Below, piece by piece: positions 26,361 through 35,168 of a DNA stretch of 42,787 nt. Source of the stretch: an uncultured Collinsella sp. Lineage in GTDB: Bacteria; Actinomycetota; Coriobacteriia; Coriobacteriales; Coriobacteriaceae. Position numbers and translations under genes: made by a program. The stretch's first letter is position 1. Each line of letters begins with the position of its first letter. The stretch covers positions 1-42,787 of the forward strand of contig CALJMO010000015.1 in NCBI GenBank assembly GCA_937982065.1, given 5' to 3'. The notes beneath the pieces are model-generated. The model was not told the origin of the DNA. It made no database searches and worked only from the letters and a program-made list of their open reading frames with translations.

Positions 26361-27164
26361 ATGGCCCAAGCTACCAACCGTGCTTTTGCCGACGAACGCC
26401 GTACCGCCATCATGGAAATGCTCGAGCATAATGCCTCGGTACAGGTAGCAGAAATCGCCCAGACCTTTGGCGTGTCCTCCGTCACCGCCCGCGCCGACCT
26501 GGACGCGCTCGCCGAAGCAGGCAAGTTGCGCCGCACGCATGGTGGCGCCGTGTCGCTCCATAAACGCCTGACCGTCTCCACGCAGGATCGCCGCATCAAT
26601 GTCAACGTCGCCGCCAAGCAGGCCATCGCGCAAAGCGCCATTGCGCTCGTCAATGACGGCGACACGCTGCTCGTCGACTCGGGCACCACGGCGCTCGAGT
26701 TCGTCCGGCTCCTCGATCAGCGCGGCGGTATCACCGTCATCACGGCCGACATTACCATTGCCGATTACATCGACGAGAGCATGCCCTCAGTCGATGTCGT
26801 CATGCTGGGCGGGGCGCTGCGCAAAGGCCATCGTTATTTGTACGGACCGCTCACTATGCAGGCGCTCCAAATGGTCCATGCCGATCTGGCCGTCATGTGC
26901 CCCGGCGCCTTTGTCCCCAGCTGCGGCTTTACGACCGACTTTCCCCAGATGGCCGAGACCAAAACGGCTATGATCACCGCGGCCCATCAAAGCGTCGCAC
27001 TCATGGACGCCAGCAAGGTTAACGGACGCGGCATGTACCGCTTTGCCGAGCTTGCCGATGTCGACGCCATCGTGATGGACCGTGACCCCGACCATGCCGT
27101 CGCCACCTCGATCGCCGAGGCCACTGACAGCTCACGTCCAGCCCTCGTCATCGCCGGCGTTTAA
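26361..27164 (+). CDS. DeoR/GlpR family sugar-phosphate-responsive regulator
   Basis: A 267-aa repressor-type protein with an N-terminal DeoR helix-turn-helix (ERRTAIMEMLEHNASVQVAEIAQTFGVSSVTARADL), the RTHGGAV wing, and a C-terminal phosphosugar-sensing domain with DSGTTALEF and the ALMDASKV segment. The start at 26361 (MAQATNRAF) is chosen because GGAG lies 5 nt upstream; an ATG at 26304 has no ribosome site. It is divergent from the class II aldolase. Repeated TGTTC-type motifs upstream of the aldolase, lacA and lacF make it a candidate lactose/tagatose regulator similar in role to LacR (inference). Confidence 0.9.
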   Translation: MAQATNRAFADERRTAIMEMLEHNASVQVAEIAQTFGVSSVTARADLDALAEAGKLRRTHGGAVSLHKRLTVSTQDRRINVNVAAKQAIAQSAIALVNDGDTLLVDSGTTALEFVRLLDQRGGITVITADITIADYIDESMPSVDVVMLGGALRKGHRYLYGPLTMQALQMVHADLAVMCPGAFVPSCGFTTDFPQMAETKTAMITAAHQSVALMDASKVNGRGMYRFAELADVDAIVMDRDPDHAVATSIAEATDSSRPALVIAGV

Positions 27165-27169
27165 ACAAA

Positions 27170-27206
27170 AACCACCACAAAGGTGCCTGTCCCCTTTGTG
27201 GTGGTT
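27170..27206. terminator. Bidirectional terminator between deoR-type gene and fprA-like gene
   Basis: Perfect 13-bp stem AACCACCACAAAG (27170-27182) / CTTTGTGGTGGTT (27194-27206) between convergent genes. The T-run (TTTTTGTTT) lies on the minus-strand side. The loop region is GTGCCTGTCCC, a string frequent in repetitive palindromes of many bacteria. Confidence 0.85.
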
Positions 27207-27238
27207 GTGATGGTTGAGCGTCTAAAGTGAACGTGTCG

Positions 27239-28399
27239 TTACTTGGACAGCTCGTCGGCGAGGGCCTCGATCTGAGCGCGCGAGGCTTCGTTGAGCGAGC
27301 CCAGCACAGTCACCTTGTTCTGCGTCAGGGTGATGTCCTTCATACCCTCGAGCTCCTTGGTCATAATCTTGGCCGCTGCAGGCGCCCAGGAACCGGACTC
27401 GACAAGCGCCACCGTACGGTTCTGATAGGCGTGCTCGGCAAGCGTGTGGATAAAGGTGCTCATGAACGGGAAGATCTCGCCCTGATAGGTGATGGAGGCG
27501 AGCACCAGACGGTCATAGCGGAACGCATCCTCAACGGCCTCGGCCATATCATCGCGAGCCAGGTCAAAGACGGAGACCTTCTGGCCGCGGGCCTCGAGAG
27601 CAGATGCGAGCTCCTCGACGGCAGCTTTCAGGTGCCCATACACACTCGCATAGGCGATCGTGATGCCCTCGTCCTCGGGCTGGTAGCTCGACCAGGTGTT
27701 ATAGGTGTCGAGGTAATAGCCCAGGTTCTCGGTCAGTACGGGACCGTGGAGCGGGCAGATAATCTGAATGTCCAGGTCGGCGGCCTTTTTGAGCACGGCC
27801 TGCACGAATTTGCCGAACTTACCGACGATGCCAAAGTAGTAACGGCGAGCCTCACAGGCCCACCCTTCCGGATCCTCGATGTCGTTGGCGCCGAACTTGC
27901 CAAAGCCGTCGGCACTAAAAAGCACCTTGTCGGTGGACTCGTAGGAGAAGAGCACCTCGGGCCAGTGAACGTTGGGGGCGCCGATAAAGGTCAGGCTGTG
28001 GCCGCCCAGGTCGAGAACGTCGCCCTCTTTGACGACCATCTTACGCTCGGGGAAGTCGGTGCCAAAGTAGTTGACCATCATGCGGAAAGCACCCATGCTG
28101 GCAACAATCTGCGCCTGGGGATAGCGCTCCATAAAGGCGGCTATACCGGCGGAGTGATCGGGCTCCATGTGATGGATAACCAGGTAGTCGGGCGTACGTC
28201 CATCGAGCGCAACCTCGAGGTTGTCGAGCCACTCGTCGACAAAACCACCGTCGACCGAATCGGCGACGGCGATTTTATCGCCCAAGATAACGTAGCTGTT
28301 GTATGCCATACCGTTCTCGGACACGTCGTACTGGCCCTCGAACAGGTCAATGTCGTGATCGTCGACACCGATGTAGCGGATATCCTTGGTGATCTCCAT
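27239..28399 (-). CDS. FprA-type diiron flavoprotein (A-type flavodiiron protein)
   Basis: Cytosolic oxygen and/or nitric oxide reductase that protects anaerobes. It has 386 aa: an N-terminal metallo-beta-lactamase-like diiron domain with HxExDH at H77-E79-D81-H82, further ligands in the PNVHWPE and PLHGPVL segments, then a flavodoxin-like FMN domain from about residue 245 (IAYASVYGHLKAAVEEL). No fused rubredoxin or flavin reductase is present, so it needs a separate electron donor. The start at 28399 (MEITKDIRY) has TAGGAGG at 9-nt spacing; the open frame to 28441 is spurious. It is monocistronic. Confidence 0.93.
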   Translation of the reverse strand: MEITKDIRYIGVDDHDIDLFEGQYDVSENGMAYNSYVILGDKIAVADSVDGGFVDEWLDNLEVALDGRTPDYLVIHHMEPDHSAGIAAFMERYPQAQIVASMGAFRMMVNYFGTDFPERKMVVKEGDVLDLGGHSLTFIGAPNVHWPEVLFSYESTDKVLFSADGFGKFGANDIEDPEGWACEARRYYFGIVGKFGKFVQAVLKKAADLDIQIICPLHGPVLTENLGYYLDTYNTWSSYQPEDEGITIAYASVYGHLKAAVEELASALEARGQKVSVFDLARDDMAEAVEDAFRYDRLVLASITYQGEIFPFMSTFIHTLAEHAYQNRTVALVESGSWAPAAAKIMTKELEGMKDITLTQNKVTVLGSLNEASRAQIEALADELSK

Positions 28400-28528
28400 C
28401 AGGCAAAGCCTCCTAGATAGACAAAAGAACCCGTCTATCATAACACTCGGCAGTATCCCAACTGTTATCTGCCAGCATCCATACCGATTGTTATTGAAAT
28501 ACGATAAATCGCCGTTTACCTGCGCAAA

Positions 28529-29560
28529 CTATGAGTGTGGTATCGCCGTGCTATGCCGAATAATGAGCTGGCCGGGAATACGAATGGCAACGGTTTTGCC
28601 CGCCGTACCCGCCTCGGGAACCGCATGCTCAAACACCTCGCGTCCGCGCTGATGTAGATCGAATCGCACGGTCGTGAGCTCGTTGTGTGCTACAAAATCA
28701 TCGAGCGAATCATCGACGCCCACCACGCTCACGTCCTCGGGCACGCGCAGACCGCTATCACGCAGCGCGGCAATCGCGCCATTTGCCATCTGATCGTTTG
28801 CCGCGTAAATCGCCGTCATGGTGCGGTCGTGCTCGGCCAGGTGCCTGCCGGCCTCGTAGCCGCTGTTGGCAGACCAGTCGCCCTCGAGCGGCTCTGCCGG
28901 CTCGATGTGTTTACGCTCGAGTGCATCTTGCCAACCGGCGCGACGAAATTGTTCGTCGACCGAGAACGACGGGCCGCCAATATAGCGAATCTGCTCGTGC
29001 CCCAGCTCAAACAGGTGATCCATAAGCAATAGCGAGCAGCCGTAATGATCGGAGTCGACCGTGGTCACCCGCGGGTGCGCGTACATGGTAACGATGACCG
29101 TGCCAATGCCCGGCAGTGGATCAAACGTCTCAAAATCGGGCGCCATGCGGCTCATGCCGATGATGATGCCGTCCACCGGCAATGCGGCCATACGACGCGT
29201 GGCCTCGGCAAGCGAAAACTCCTCGGTCTTGGACATCTCGACCAGCGTGATGGCGCAATTATGCTCGCGAGCAGCGCTGGCGATGCCGTCGATCATTGAG
29301 AGGTTGCCGAACTTGGTGACATCGTTGACGCACAGGCCGACCGAATGATAACGGCCGTCGCGCAGCGAGCGACCGGCATAACTCGGACGAAAGCCGAGCT
29401 TTTGCATAGCGGCCCGCACGCGCTGGCGCGTCTGCTCGTTAACGTTAGGCAAGCCGTTGGCGACGCGCGAAACCGTCTGCTGCGAAACGCCGGCAGCGCG
29501 GGCGACGTCGGCCATGGAGACCGGACGCGAACTGGTATCGTTGGACGGGCGCCTTGCCAC
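28529..29560 (-). CDS. LacI family regulator of galactose genes
   Basis: A 343-aa LacI/GalR-type repressor: helix-turn-helix SMADVARAAGVSQQTVSRVANG, hinge, then a sugar-binding domain ending with GVDDSLDDF and a C-terminal QLIIRHST. It begins with GTG, preceded by GAAGGTG. It is divergent from galKT; the gap holds three copies of TGTTAACGTACTC-type operators. It is clearly related to the lac-locus LacI protein at 38460 (shared LPVDG, RM-x2-DF-x-TF-x-PLPG, TVD-x-D and GVDDSL segments), suggesting duplication. Its inducer is probably galactose (inference). Confidence 0.9.
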   Translation of the reverse strand: MARRPSNDTSSRPVSMADVARAAGVSQQTVSRVANGLPNVNEQTRQRVRAAMQKLGFRPSYAGRSLRDGRYHSVGLCVNDVTKFGNLSMIDGIASAAREHNCAITLVEMSKTEEFSLAEATRRMAALPVDGIIIGMSRMAPDFETFDPLPGIGTVIVTMYAHPRVTTVDSDHYGCSLLLMDHLFELGHEQIRYIGGPSFSVDEQFRRAGWQDALERKHIEPAEPLEGDWSANSGYEAGRHLAEHDRTMTAIYAANDQMANGAIAALRDSGLRVPEDVSVVGVDDSLDDFVAHNELTTVRFDLHQRGREVFEHAVPEAGTAGKTVAIRIPGQLIIRHSTAIPHS

Positions 29561-29898
29561 AGGATCACCTTCACCCTTGCGAGATCTGAATAGCGTGAAT
29601 GCCGGCCCGGGCAGAAATACATCCCGCGCCGAGGCCCGCTATCGTCGGACGCATGTTAACGTACTCTACTTTTTCTATCTGCATCTCTTCTGCTTTATAA
29701 GTCCATACGGCAGTACCGTTCACGGCTGAATTTCTACCGATTACCAGATTCTCAAAAAGTGACAAGCGATGTGTTATGAGTACGTTAACATAGCCCGTAA
29801 CGTGCGGTATCGTGAACACTTGGTTCATGCCGCTTTAAGTTGTTAACGTACTCATAACGACGCAAAACCCACCCGGGCGCGCCAAGGAAAGGACTCCC
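29561..29898. promoter_or_regulatory. gal divergent promoter region with three LacI-type operators
   Basis: Three related sites: TGTTAACGTACTCT at 29654-29667, TGAGTACGTTAACA at 29777-29790 (inverted) and TGTTAACGTACTCA at 29841-29854. TACCGTTCACGG lies at 29714-29725. The wide operator spacing (about 120 and 64 bp) would allow DNA looping. No gene lies in this stretch. Confidence 0.7.
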
Positions 29899-31104
29899 AT
29901 GACCACCCCCGACGAAAAGACATTCGCCACGCTCACCAAGCTGTTCGAGGAGGAGTTTGGCCCCATCGGCGACCGCCAGGTGCTCTACGTGCACGCGCCC
30001 GGCCGCTCCGAGATCAGCGGCAACCACACTGACCACGAGGGTGGCCACGTTATCGCCGGCTCGCTCGATGTCGCCGTCGACGGCATCGCCGTGGCAACCG
30101 ATTCCAACAAGGTTCGCGTAGCCGACGAGGGCTATCCCACGTTTGAGATCGCGCTCGACACGCTAGACGTTCAGGAGTCCGAGAAGGGCACGTCCGCGAG
30201 CCTCGTCCGCGGCATGGCCCACGAAATCGCTGCTCTGGGTGTTGAGCCCCAGGGCTTTGACTTCGCCTTCACCTGCTCCGTCCCCTCGGGCGGCGGCCTT
30301 TCGAGCTCCGCTGCCGTCGAGGCGGCATACGGTCGCGCCATGGAGACGCTCTGGGGCGCACCCGCCATCGAGCCCGTCGCGCTCGCCCAGATGAGCCAGC
30401 GCACCGAGAACAACTACTATGGCAAGCCCTGCGGTCTGATGGACCAGGCCGCTGTGTGCCTGGGCGGCCTCGCCTACATGGACTTTGAGGACCAAGCTCA
30501 GCCTAAAACCCAGAAGCTCGAGCTCAACTTTGAGGATCACGGCTATGCGCTCGTGCTCGTTAAGGTCGGTGCCGACCACGTGGCAGCCACCGACGACTAC
30601 GCCGCCGTTCCGCGCGAGATGCAGGACGTTGCCGCCGAGTTTGGCAAGGCACGCCTGTGCGAGGTAAACGTTGCCGACTTTGACGCCAAACTCCCCGAAC
30701 TGCGTGCCAAGCTGGGCGACCGTGCCTGCCTACGCGCCGTTCACTACTGGTACGAGAATGGCCTGGTCGACAAGCGCTGGGCCGCCCTGAACGCCGGCGA
30801 CATCGACCAGTTCCTGATCCTGACGCGCGAGTCCGGCGCCAGCTCTGCTATGTACCTGCAGAATGTCGTTGCCAAGCTGGGCTCCGAGCAGCCTTCCATG
30901 TATGCCCTGGCGCTGGCCGAGCACGTGCTCGACGGCCGCGGCGCCGTCCGCATCCACGGTGGCGGCTTTGGTGGCACCATCCAGGCCTTCGTGCCCCTCG
31001 ACCTGGTCGACACCTTTATCACCAAGATGAACGACTGGCTGGGCGAGGGCTCTGCCCGCCACTACGCAATTTCTGACAAGGGGGCTTACGCGGCATGGCT
31101 GTAA
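29899..31104 (+). CDS. galK: Galactokinase
   Basis: Cytosolic GHMP kinase that phosphorylates galactose to galactose-1-phosphate, the first Leloir step. It has 401 aa. Motifs: APGRSEISGNHTDHEGGHV near residue 33 (galactokinase signature, with SEISGNHTDH in place of the E. coli NLIGEHTDY), SVPSGGGLSSSAAVEAAYG for ATP, NNYYGKPCGLMDQ with the catalytic Asp, and HGGGFGGTIQAF near the C-terminus. GGAAAGGA precedes ATG. It overlaps galT by about 10 nt, so the two are translationally coupled. No galE is present in the window. Confidence 0.95.
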   Translation: MTTPDEKTFATLTKLFEEEFGPIGDRQVLYVHAPGRSEISGNHTDHEGGHVIAGSLDVAVDGIAVATDSNKVRVADEGYPTFEIALDTLDVQESEKGTSASLVRGMAHEIAALGVEPQGFDFAFTCSVPSGGGLSSSAAVEAAYGRAMETLWGAPAIEPVALAQMSQRTENNYYGKPCGLMDQAAVCLGGLAYMDFEDQAQPKTQKLELNFEDHGYALVLVKVGADHVAATDDYAAVPREMQDVAAEFGKARLCEVNVADFDAKLPELRAKLGDRACLRAVHYWYENGLVDKRWAALNAGDIDQFLILTRESGASSAMYLQNVVAKLGSEQPSMYALALAEHVLDGRGAVRIHGGGFGGTIQAFVPLDLVDTFITKMNDWLGEGSARHYAISDKGAYAAWL

Positions 31105-32723
31105 TGACCGACGTGCGCGAGGCTGCTCAGGGCCTTATCGAATATGCCATCCACCGATCGATGATCGGACAGGACGATCGCATCTGGGCATACAACACCA
31201 TTTTGGAGTGCATCGGCGCCACGGGCCCCGCGCTCGACATGACCTGGGCGCTGCAGAACGAGAAGCTCTCGCTCTTGCACCCCGATACCCTGCCCGACTT
31301 TGACCTGGAGGGCACGCTTGCCTCGCTTTCCGAGGCTGCCGTTGCCAACGGCGCCGCCGAGGACACGACGTCGGGCCGCGACCGCATCGCTATGCGCATC
31401 ATGGGCGTGCTCATGCCGAGGCCTTCGGTTGTAAACGAGGAGTTCAACGGACGTATGGGCGTCAACGAGCCCCGCGCCGCGACCGACTGGTTCTACGGTC
31501 TGTGCTGCGACGCCGGCTACGTGCGCCGTGCCGCCATCGCGCGCAACATCAAATGGAGCACCCCCACCAACTGGGGCGACCTGGAGATCACCATCAACCT
31601 GTCGAAGCCCGAGAAGGACCCGCGCGATATTGCCGCGGCCGGCGCCGCCAAAAACACGGGCGAGAAGTATCCCGCCTGTCAGCTCTGCATCGAAAACGAG
31701 GGCTACCCCGGACGCTCCGCCGCAGCCGACGGCGGCACCCACCCCGCTCGCCAGAATCTGCGCGTTATCCCCATCCAGCTCAACGGCGAGCGCTGGGGCT
31801 TCCAGTACAGCCCGTACGCATACTTTAACGAGCACTGCATTGCTATGAGCTCCGAGCATCGCCCGATGCACGTCGACCGCAAGGGGCTGACCTGCCTGCT
31901 CGATTTTGTGGACCTGTTCCCGCACTACTTTATCGGCTCCAACGCCGACCTGCCCATTGTGGGCGGCTCGATCTTGTCGCACGACCACTTCCAGGGCGGC
32001 GCGCACGAGTTCCCCATGATGCACGCAGCCGAGGTCTCGCAGTTTAGCGTGCCCGGCTTTGACCGGGTTACCGGCTCTGTGCTGCAGTGGCCGCTTTCGG
32101 TACTGCGCCTGCGCTCGCACGACCGCGGCGAGCTGCTCGATGCCGCCGAGAAGATTATCCTCGCCTGGCGCGAGTGGACCGATGAATCGGTTGGCGTCAT
32201 CGCGCACACGGCCGACGGCGTGGCACACAACACCGTGACGCCCGTCATCCGCCGCGTCGACTCCCGCGGCAATGCCGGCGGCGAGATCTACGAGGCCTAC
32301 CTGGCGCTTCGCTGCAACATCACGACCGACGAGCATCCGCTGGGCGTATTCCACCCGCATGCCGAGTACCACCACATTAAAAAGGAGAACATCGGCCTGA
32401 TCGAGGTCATGGGCCTGGCAATTCTGCCGCCGCGCCTAGTTCCCGAGCTTGGCGCTGTCCGCGAGCATCTGCTGGCAGCTAAGGCCGATGCCAGCTACGA
32501 CCTTGCCGGTGCGCTCGAAGGCGATGATCTTTGCCGCAGCCATGCCGCGTGGGCCGAGGATGTCTATGCCCGCCGCGCCGATGAGCTTACGGCGGATAAC
32601 GCCATCGATATCCTGCACGAGGAGGTCGGCGTGGTGTTTGGCCACGTGCTCGACAACGCCGGCGTCTTTAAGTGGGACGAAGCCGGCCGCGCCGCCCAGC
32701 AGCGCTTTATCGACTCGTTGTAA
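31095..32723 (+). CDS. galT: Galactose-1-phosphate uridylyltransferase, class II
   Basis: Transfers UMP from UDP-glucose to galactose-1-phosphate. The 542-aa length and sequence match the Gram-positive class II family (GalT2), not the roughly 350-aa E. coli type. Visible features: MRIMGVLMPRPSVVNEEF, a CQLCIENEGYPGR segment, and the active-site stretch GGSILSHDHFQGGAHEFPM. The start at 31095 (MAVMTD) lies inside galK; an ATG at 31104 overlapping the galK stop (TAATG) is equally possible. A terminator follows at 32770-32810. Confidence 0.94.
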   Translation: MAVMTDVREAAQGLIEYAIHRSMIGQDDRIWAYNTILECIGATGPALDMTWALQNEKLSLLHPDTLPDFDLEGTLASLSEAAVANGAAEDTTSGRDRIAMRIMGVLMPRPSVVNEEFNGRMGVNEPRAATDWFYGLCCDAGYVRRAAIARNIKWSTPTNWGDLEITINLSKPEKDPRDIAAAGAAKNTGEKYPACQLCIENEGYPGRSAAADGGTHPARQNLRVIPIQLNGERWGFQYSPYAYFNEHCIAMSSEHRPMHVDRKGLTCLLDFVDLFPHYFIGSNADLPIVGGSILSHDHFQGGAHEFPMMHAAEVSQFSVPGFDRVTGSVLQWPLSVLRLRSHDRGELLDAAEKIILAWREWTDESVGVIAHTADGVAHNTVTPVIRRVDSRGNAGGEIYEAYLALRCNITTDEHPLGVFHPHAEYHHIKKENIGLIEVMGLAILPPRLVPELGAVREHLLAAKADASYDLAGALEGDDLCRSHAAWAEDVYARRADELTADNAIDILHEEVGVVFGHVLDNAGVFKWDEAGRAAQQRFIDSL

Positions 32724-32755
32724 TGATCCCTTGGGGACGGAGGAAAACGGATCAT
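32722..32755. repeat. Hairpin AATGATCC/GGATCATT after galT
   Basis: AATGATCC at the galT stop pairs with GGATCATT about 20 nt later, enclosing CTTGGGGACGGAGGAAAAC. It is a REP-like palindrome carrying the GGGGACG string common to repeat C. Confidence 0.5.
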
Positions 32756-32769
32756 TTCGTCTTCAAGAC

Positions 32770-32810
32770 AACGGCGCTCGCCGGCAACATCGCCGGCGGG
32801 CGCCGTTTTT
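32770..32810 (+). terminator. Intrinsic terminator of galKT
   Basis: ACGGCGCTCGCCGGC and GCCGGCGGGCGCCGT form a long GC stem around a short loop, followed by TTTTTG. Confidence 0.9.
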
Positions 32811-32814
32811 GAGT

Positions 32815-32885
32815 GTAGTCATTGGGGTCATTCTTAAGGGGCGTTCTTAAACGACTAGTCATTAAAGAGCGTCCCCAATGACTAC
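32815..32885. repeat. Palindromic repeat C, copy 2
   Basis: It starts GTAGTCATTGGGG, is centred on GACTAGTC and ends CGTCCCCAATGACTAC, like 19891-19948 but with about 14 extra bases in the left arm. It lies between convergent galT and lacC. Confidence 0.65.
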
Positions 32886-32926
32886 TTGCGACCAAGGCAA
32901 CGCCAGTGTCTTGGCAACGAGAGCGA

Positions 32927-33065
32927 AAACGCCCCTAAGCGAGCAAGGTGACGTGAAAGAGGAGGGCATTGACCTTTTGGTCATGCCCGACGATTGAACG
33001 TCAGATTGCCGCTTAGGGGCATTTGCAGCGTCGCGCCGTTACGCGGTTTGGTAAAACCGCGTAAC
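32927..33065 (-). ncRNA. Structured 3' element, family A, copy 2 (after lacC)
   Basis: Read on the minus strand from 1 nt after the lacC stop: P1 GTTACGCGGTTT/AAACCGCGTAAC with loop TACC (33038-33065), CGACGCTGC (33025-33033), arm 33010-33024 pairing with 32927-32941, CAATCTGACGTTCA (32995-33008), P3 32964-32988 with GGGCAT/ATGCCC around GACC-AAAA-GGTC and the bulged A, and TTTCACGTCACCTTGC (32943-32958). The layout is identical to copy 1 with different stem sequences. Confidence 0.72.
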
Positions 33066-33066
33066 C

Positions 33067-34002
33067 CTACAGTTCAGTCACGACAACGCTGTTGTAGACC
33101 TCGTCCCAGCGGTCCATGACCAGGTGGCCGGTCTTGGGATCCATAGCGTTGAGCTTGCCGCAGGTATTGGCGGTCTTGAGCACCGTGACGTCATCGGCAC
33201 CAGCCGCAATGGCATGCGCAAAGCCGGCGATGGTCGAGTCACCGGAACCCGTCGCGTTCACAGCCGCAATCGCGGGCGTCTTGGCGCGGAACGCGCGGCC
33301 CTCATGGAAGCCCACCGAACCGGCAGCGCCCATCGAAACGACAACCCAGGGGATACCGGCAAAACGGTCATCGGCGGCAAGCGCCTCGCGCAGGGCATCG
33401 ACATCATCGGTCGTAAAGGACGTACCCAGCAGGCCGTTAATCTCGGTCAGGTTGGGCTTTACGAGCTCAGGCTTAGCGTCGGACTCCAGCGCGGCCTCCA
33501 GCGATGCGCCCGAGGTGTCGAGCAGCACCTTGGCGCCCGCCTCCTCGGCGATCTTGACGAGCTCGGCATAGTAGCCGGCATCGACGCCACGCGGCAGCGA
33601 GCCCGAAAGCGTCACGACGTCCGCCTTCGCTGCAAGCTCGGCAAACTTGGCCGTAAAGGCCTCGAGCTCGGCCGGGGCGATCTGCGGGCCGCTCTCCAGC
33701 AGCTCGGTCTGATTGCCCTCATGCAGGATATTCAGGCAGATGCGCGTCTCACCAGCAATAGGCACAAAGTCGTTCTTGACGCCGTCGGCATCCATAAGCT
33801 CGGCCATATAGGCACCCATGTGGCCGCCGAGCAGGCCGGTCGCGAGCACGTCGTCACCCAGCTGCAGCAGCACGCGACTCACGTTGAGGCCCTTGCCGCC
33901 AGCGGTCTTTTCGGGTGTCACACGGTTAACATCGTCGATGATCAGCTTGTCGAGCTGATAGCGCGTATCAATCGACGGGTTCATGGTAACGGTCAGAATC
34001 AT
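33067..34002 (-). CDS. lacC: Tagatose-6-phosphate kinase (PfkB family, LacC-like)
   Basis: Sugar-phosphate kinase of 311 aa, the length of LacC (about 310). PfkB signature 1 is in KTAGGKGLNVSRVLLQLG (from about residue 34) and signature 2 is VNATGSGDSTIAGF with the catalytic Asp; GSGD replaces the usual GAGD. The N-terminus MILTVTMNPSIDTRY is typical of the LacC/1-phosphofructokinase group. The start at 34002 has CAGGAG at 7-nt spacing. Sequence alone cannot separate tagatose-6-P kinase from fructose-1-P kinase; the lacXBA and lac PTS context favours LacC. A family A element follows the stop directly. Confidence 0.85.
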   Translation of the reverse strand: MILTVTMNPSIDTRYQLDKLIIDDVNRVTPEKTAGGKGLNVSRVLLQLGDDVLATGLLGGHMGAYMAELMDADGVKNDFVPIAGETRICLNILHEGNQTELLESGPQIAPAELEAFTAKFAELAAKADVVTLSGSLPRGVDAGYYAELVKIAEEAGAKVLLDTSGASLEAALESDAKPELVKPNLTEINGLLGTSFTTDDVDALREALAADDRFAGIPWVVVSMGAAGSVGFHEGRAFRAKTPAIAAVNATGSGDSTIAGFAHAIAAGADDVTVLKTANTCGKLNAMDPKTGHLVMDRWDEVYNSVVVTEL

Positions 34003-34055
34003 GTTGAACTCCTGTTCCGGGGCGGCATAACCCGCCCCAAACATACGATAGCTCG

Positions 34056-34937
34056 TTAAAGGATCTCGATCTCAAAGCCGCGGGTGACGGTCTCTCCCGG
34101 CTTGGCCACCAGGCAGCCGCGCTTGTGCTCCAGAATATCGTCCTCGTCGGAGCAGGTGGACAGGCCGCCCCACGGTTCCACGGCCACAAAGTCGCCCTCG
34201 GGCTTGCTCCACACAATCAGGTATGGCATATCGGGGAACGTCAGGCGCACGCCCTTGTCCTCGGTTTTCTTGGTCAACGTAACCACGTGGCTCTCGAGCA
34301 CGTCAAAGATGGTCTCTGCGAAGTCAAAGAGTTCGTGGGTAAGCGGCAGGTCATGGCCAACCATCGGGTTCTTGCTGCGATGCTCAACATCAATCAGGCC
34401 CGTCGAGGGAACGGCAGTACAGAGCTCGGCGGCCTCGCGCTGCTCAAAACGGAGCTCGTAGTCGTCGTAGGACTCGCCCTCGTCAAGCGGGCACTTAAAG
34501 CCAGGGTGACCGCCCACAAAGAACGGCATGTCCTCGGTGCCCTCATTGGTCACCTCGTACGACACGGCCACCTTCTCCGCATCGATCGTGTAACGAGCAA
34601 CGATCTTAAACGGATACGGGTACTGCTCGAGCAACTCGGCATGGTCGGCAGAGCTTAAGCTCAGCACAACCATGTTGTCGCTCTGCTCCTCGAGCTTCCA
34701 CTCCTGCTTGCGAGCAAAGCCGTGGCGGGCGAGCTTGACCTCGCGACCGCCCATGGTCATTGCGTGACCGTCACGAAGGCCACCGCAGATCGGGAAACAA
34801 ATGGGTGCCTGGCCCGACCAGACCGAAGGATCGCCCTGCCACAGGTACTCGCGACCGTTGGCTTTAATCGAAGTGAACGATCCGCCAGCCGTGCTCAACG
34901 CCACACGAATAGAACCGTTATCAAGAACAAACTCCAT
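34056..34937 (-). CDS. lacX: Aldose 1-epimerase family protein (LacX-like)
   Basis: A 293-aa galactose-mutarotase-fold protein. The N-terminus (GGSFTSIKANGREYLWQGDPSVWSGQAPICFPICGGLRDG) strongly resembles LacX, an accessory gene of lactococcal lac operons. FFVGGHPGFKCP and an active-site-like WSKPEGDFVAVEPW are visible. The likely role is anomer interconversion of a (phospho)sugar in lactose use, which is inference. The start at 34937 (MEFVLDNGS) is preceded by GGGAAGG; the longer frame to 34970 is poor. It lies 53 nt upstream of lacC on the same strand, so they are probably co-transcribed. Confidence 0.85.
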   Translation of the reverse strand: MEFVLDNGSIRVALSTAGGSFTSIKANGREYLWQGDPSVWSGQAPICFPICGGLRDGHAMTMGGREVKLARHGFARKQEWKLEEQSDNMVVLSLSSADHAELLEQYPYPFKIVARYTIDAEKVAVSYEVTNEGTEDMPFFVGGHPGFKCPLDEGESYDDYELRFEQREAAELCTAVPSTGLIDVEHRSKNPMVGHDLPLTHELFDFAETIFDVLESHVVTLTKKTEDKGVRLTFPDMPYLIVWSKPEGDFVAVEPWGGLSTCSDEDDILEHKRGCLVAKPGETVTRGFEIEIL

Positions 34938-35168
34938 AGGAGCCTTCCCTTTCTTACGACAGCCCGCCAAGTCAATAGGGCTGATAGAAAACCGGCCCGC
35001 GCCCCCTCACAGAAACGCGAGCCGTCAATTGAAAAGCTGCAGAATGCCGGGGACCGCCAAAACGAAGCCCACAAGCTCAGCAAGCAAACGTGTTATCGGA
35101 GCAGCTTACTGAACCAGAAAGCTTCGCAACAACAGCGGTAACCCCACAGGTACCCCCAACGTCAGCGA

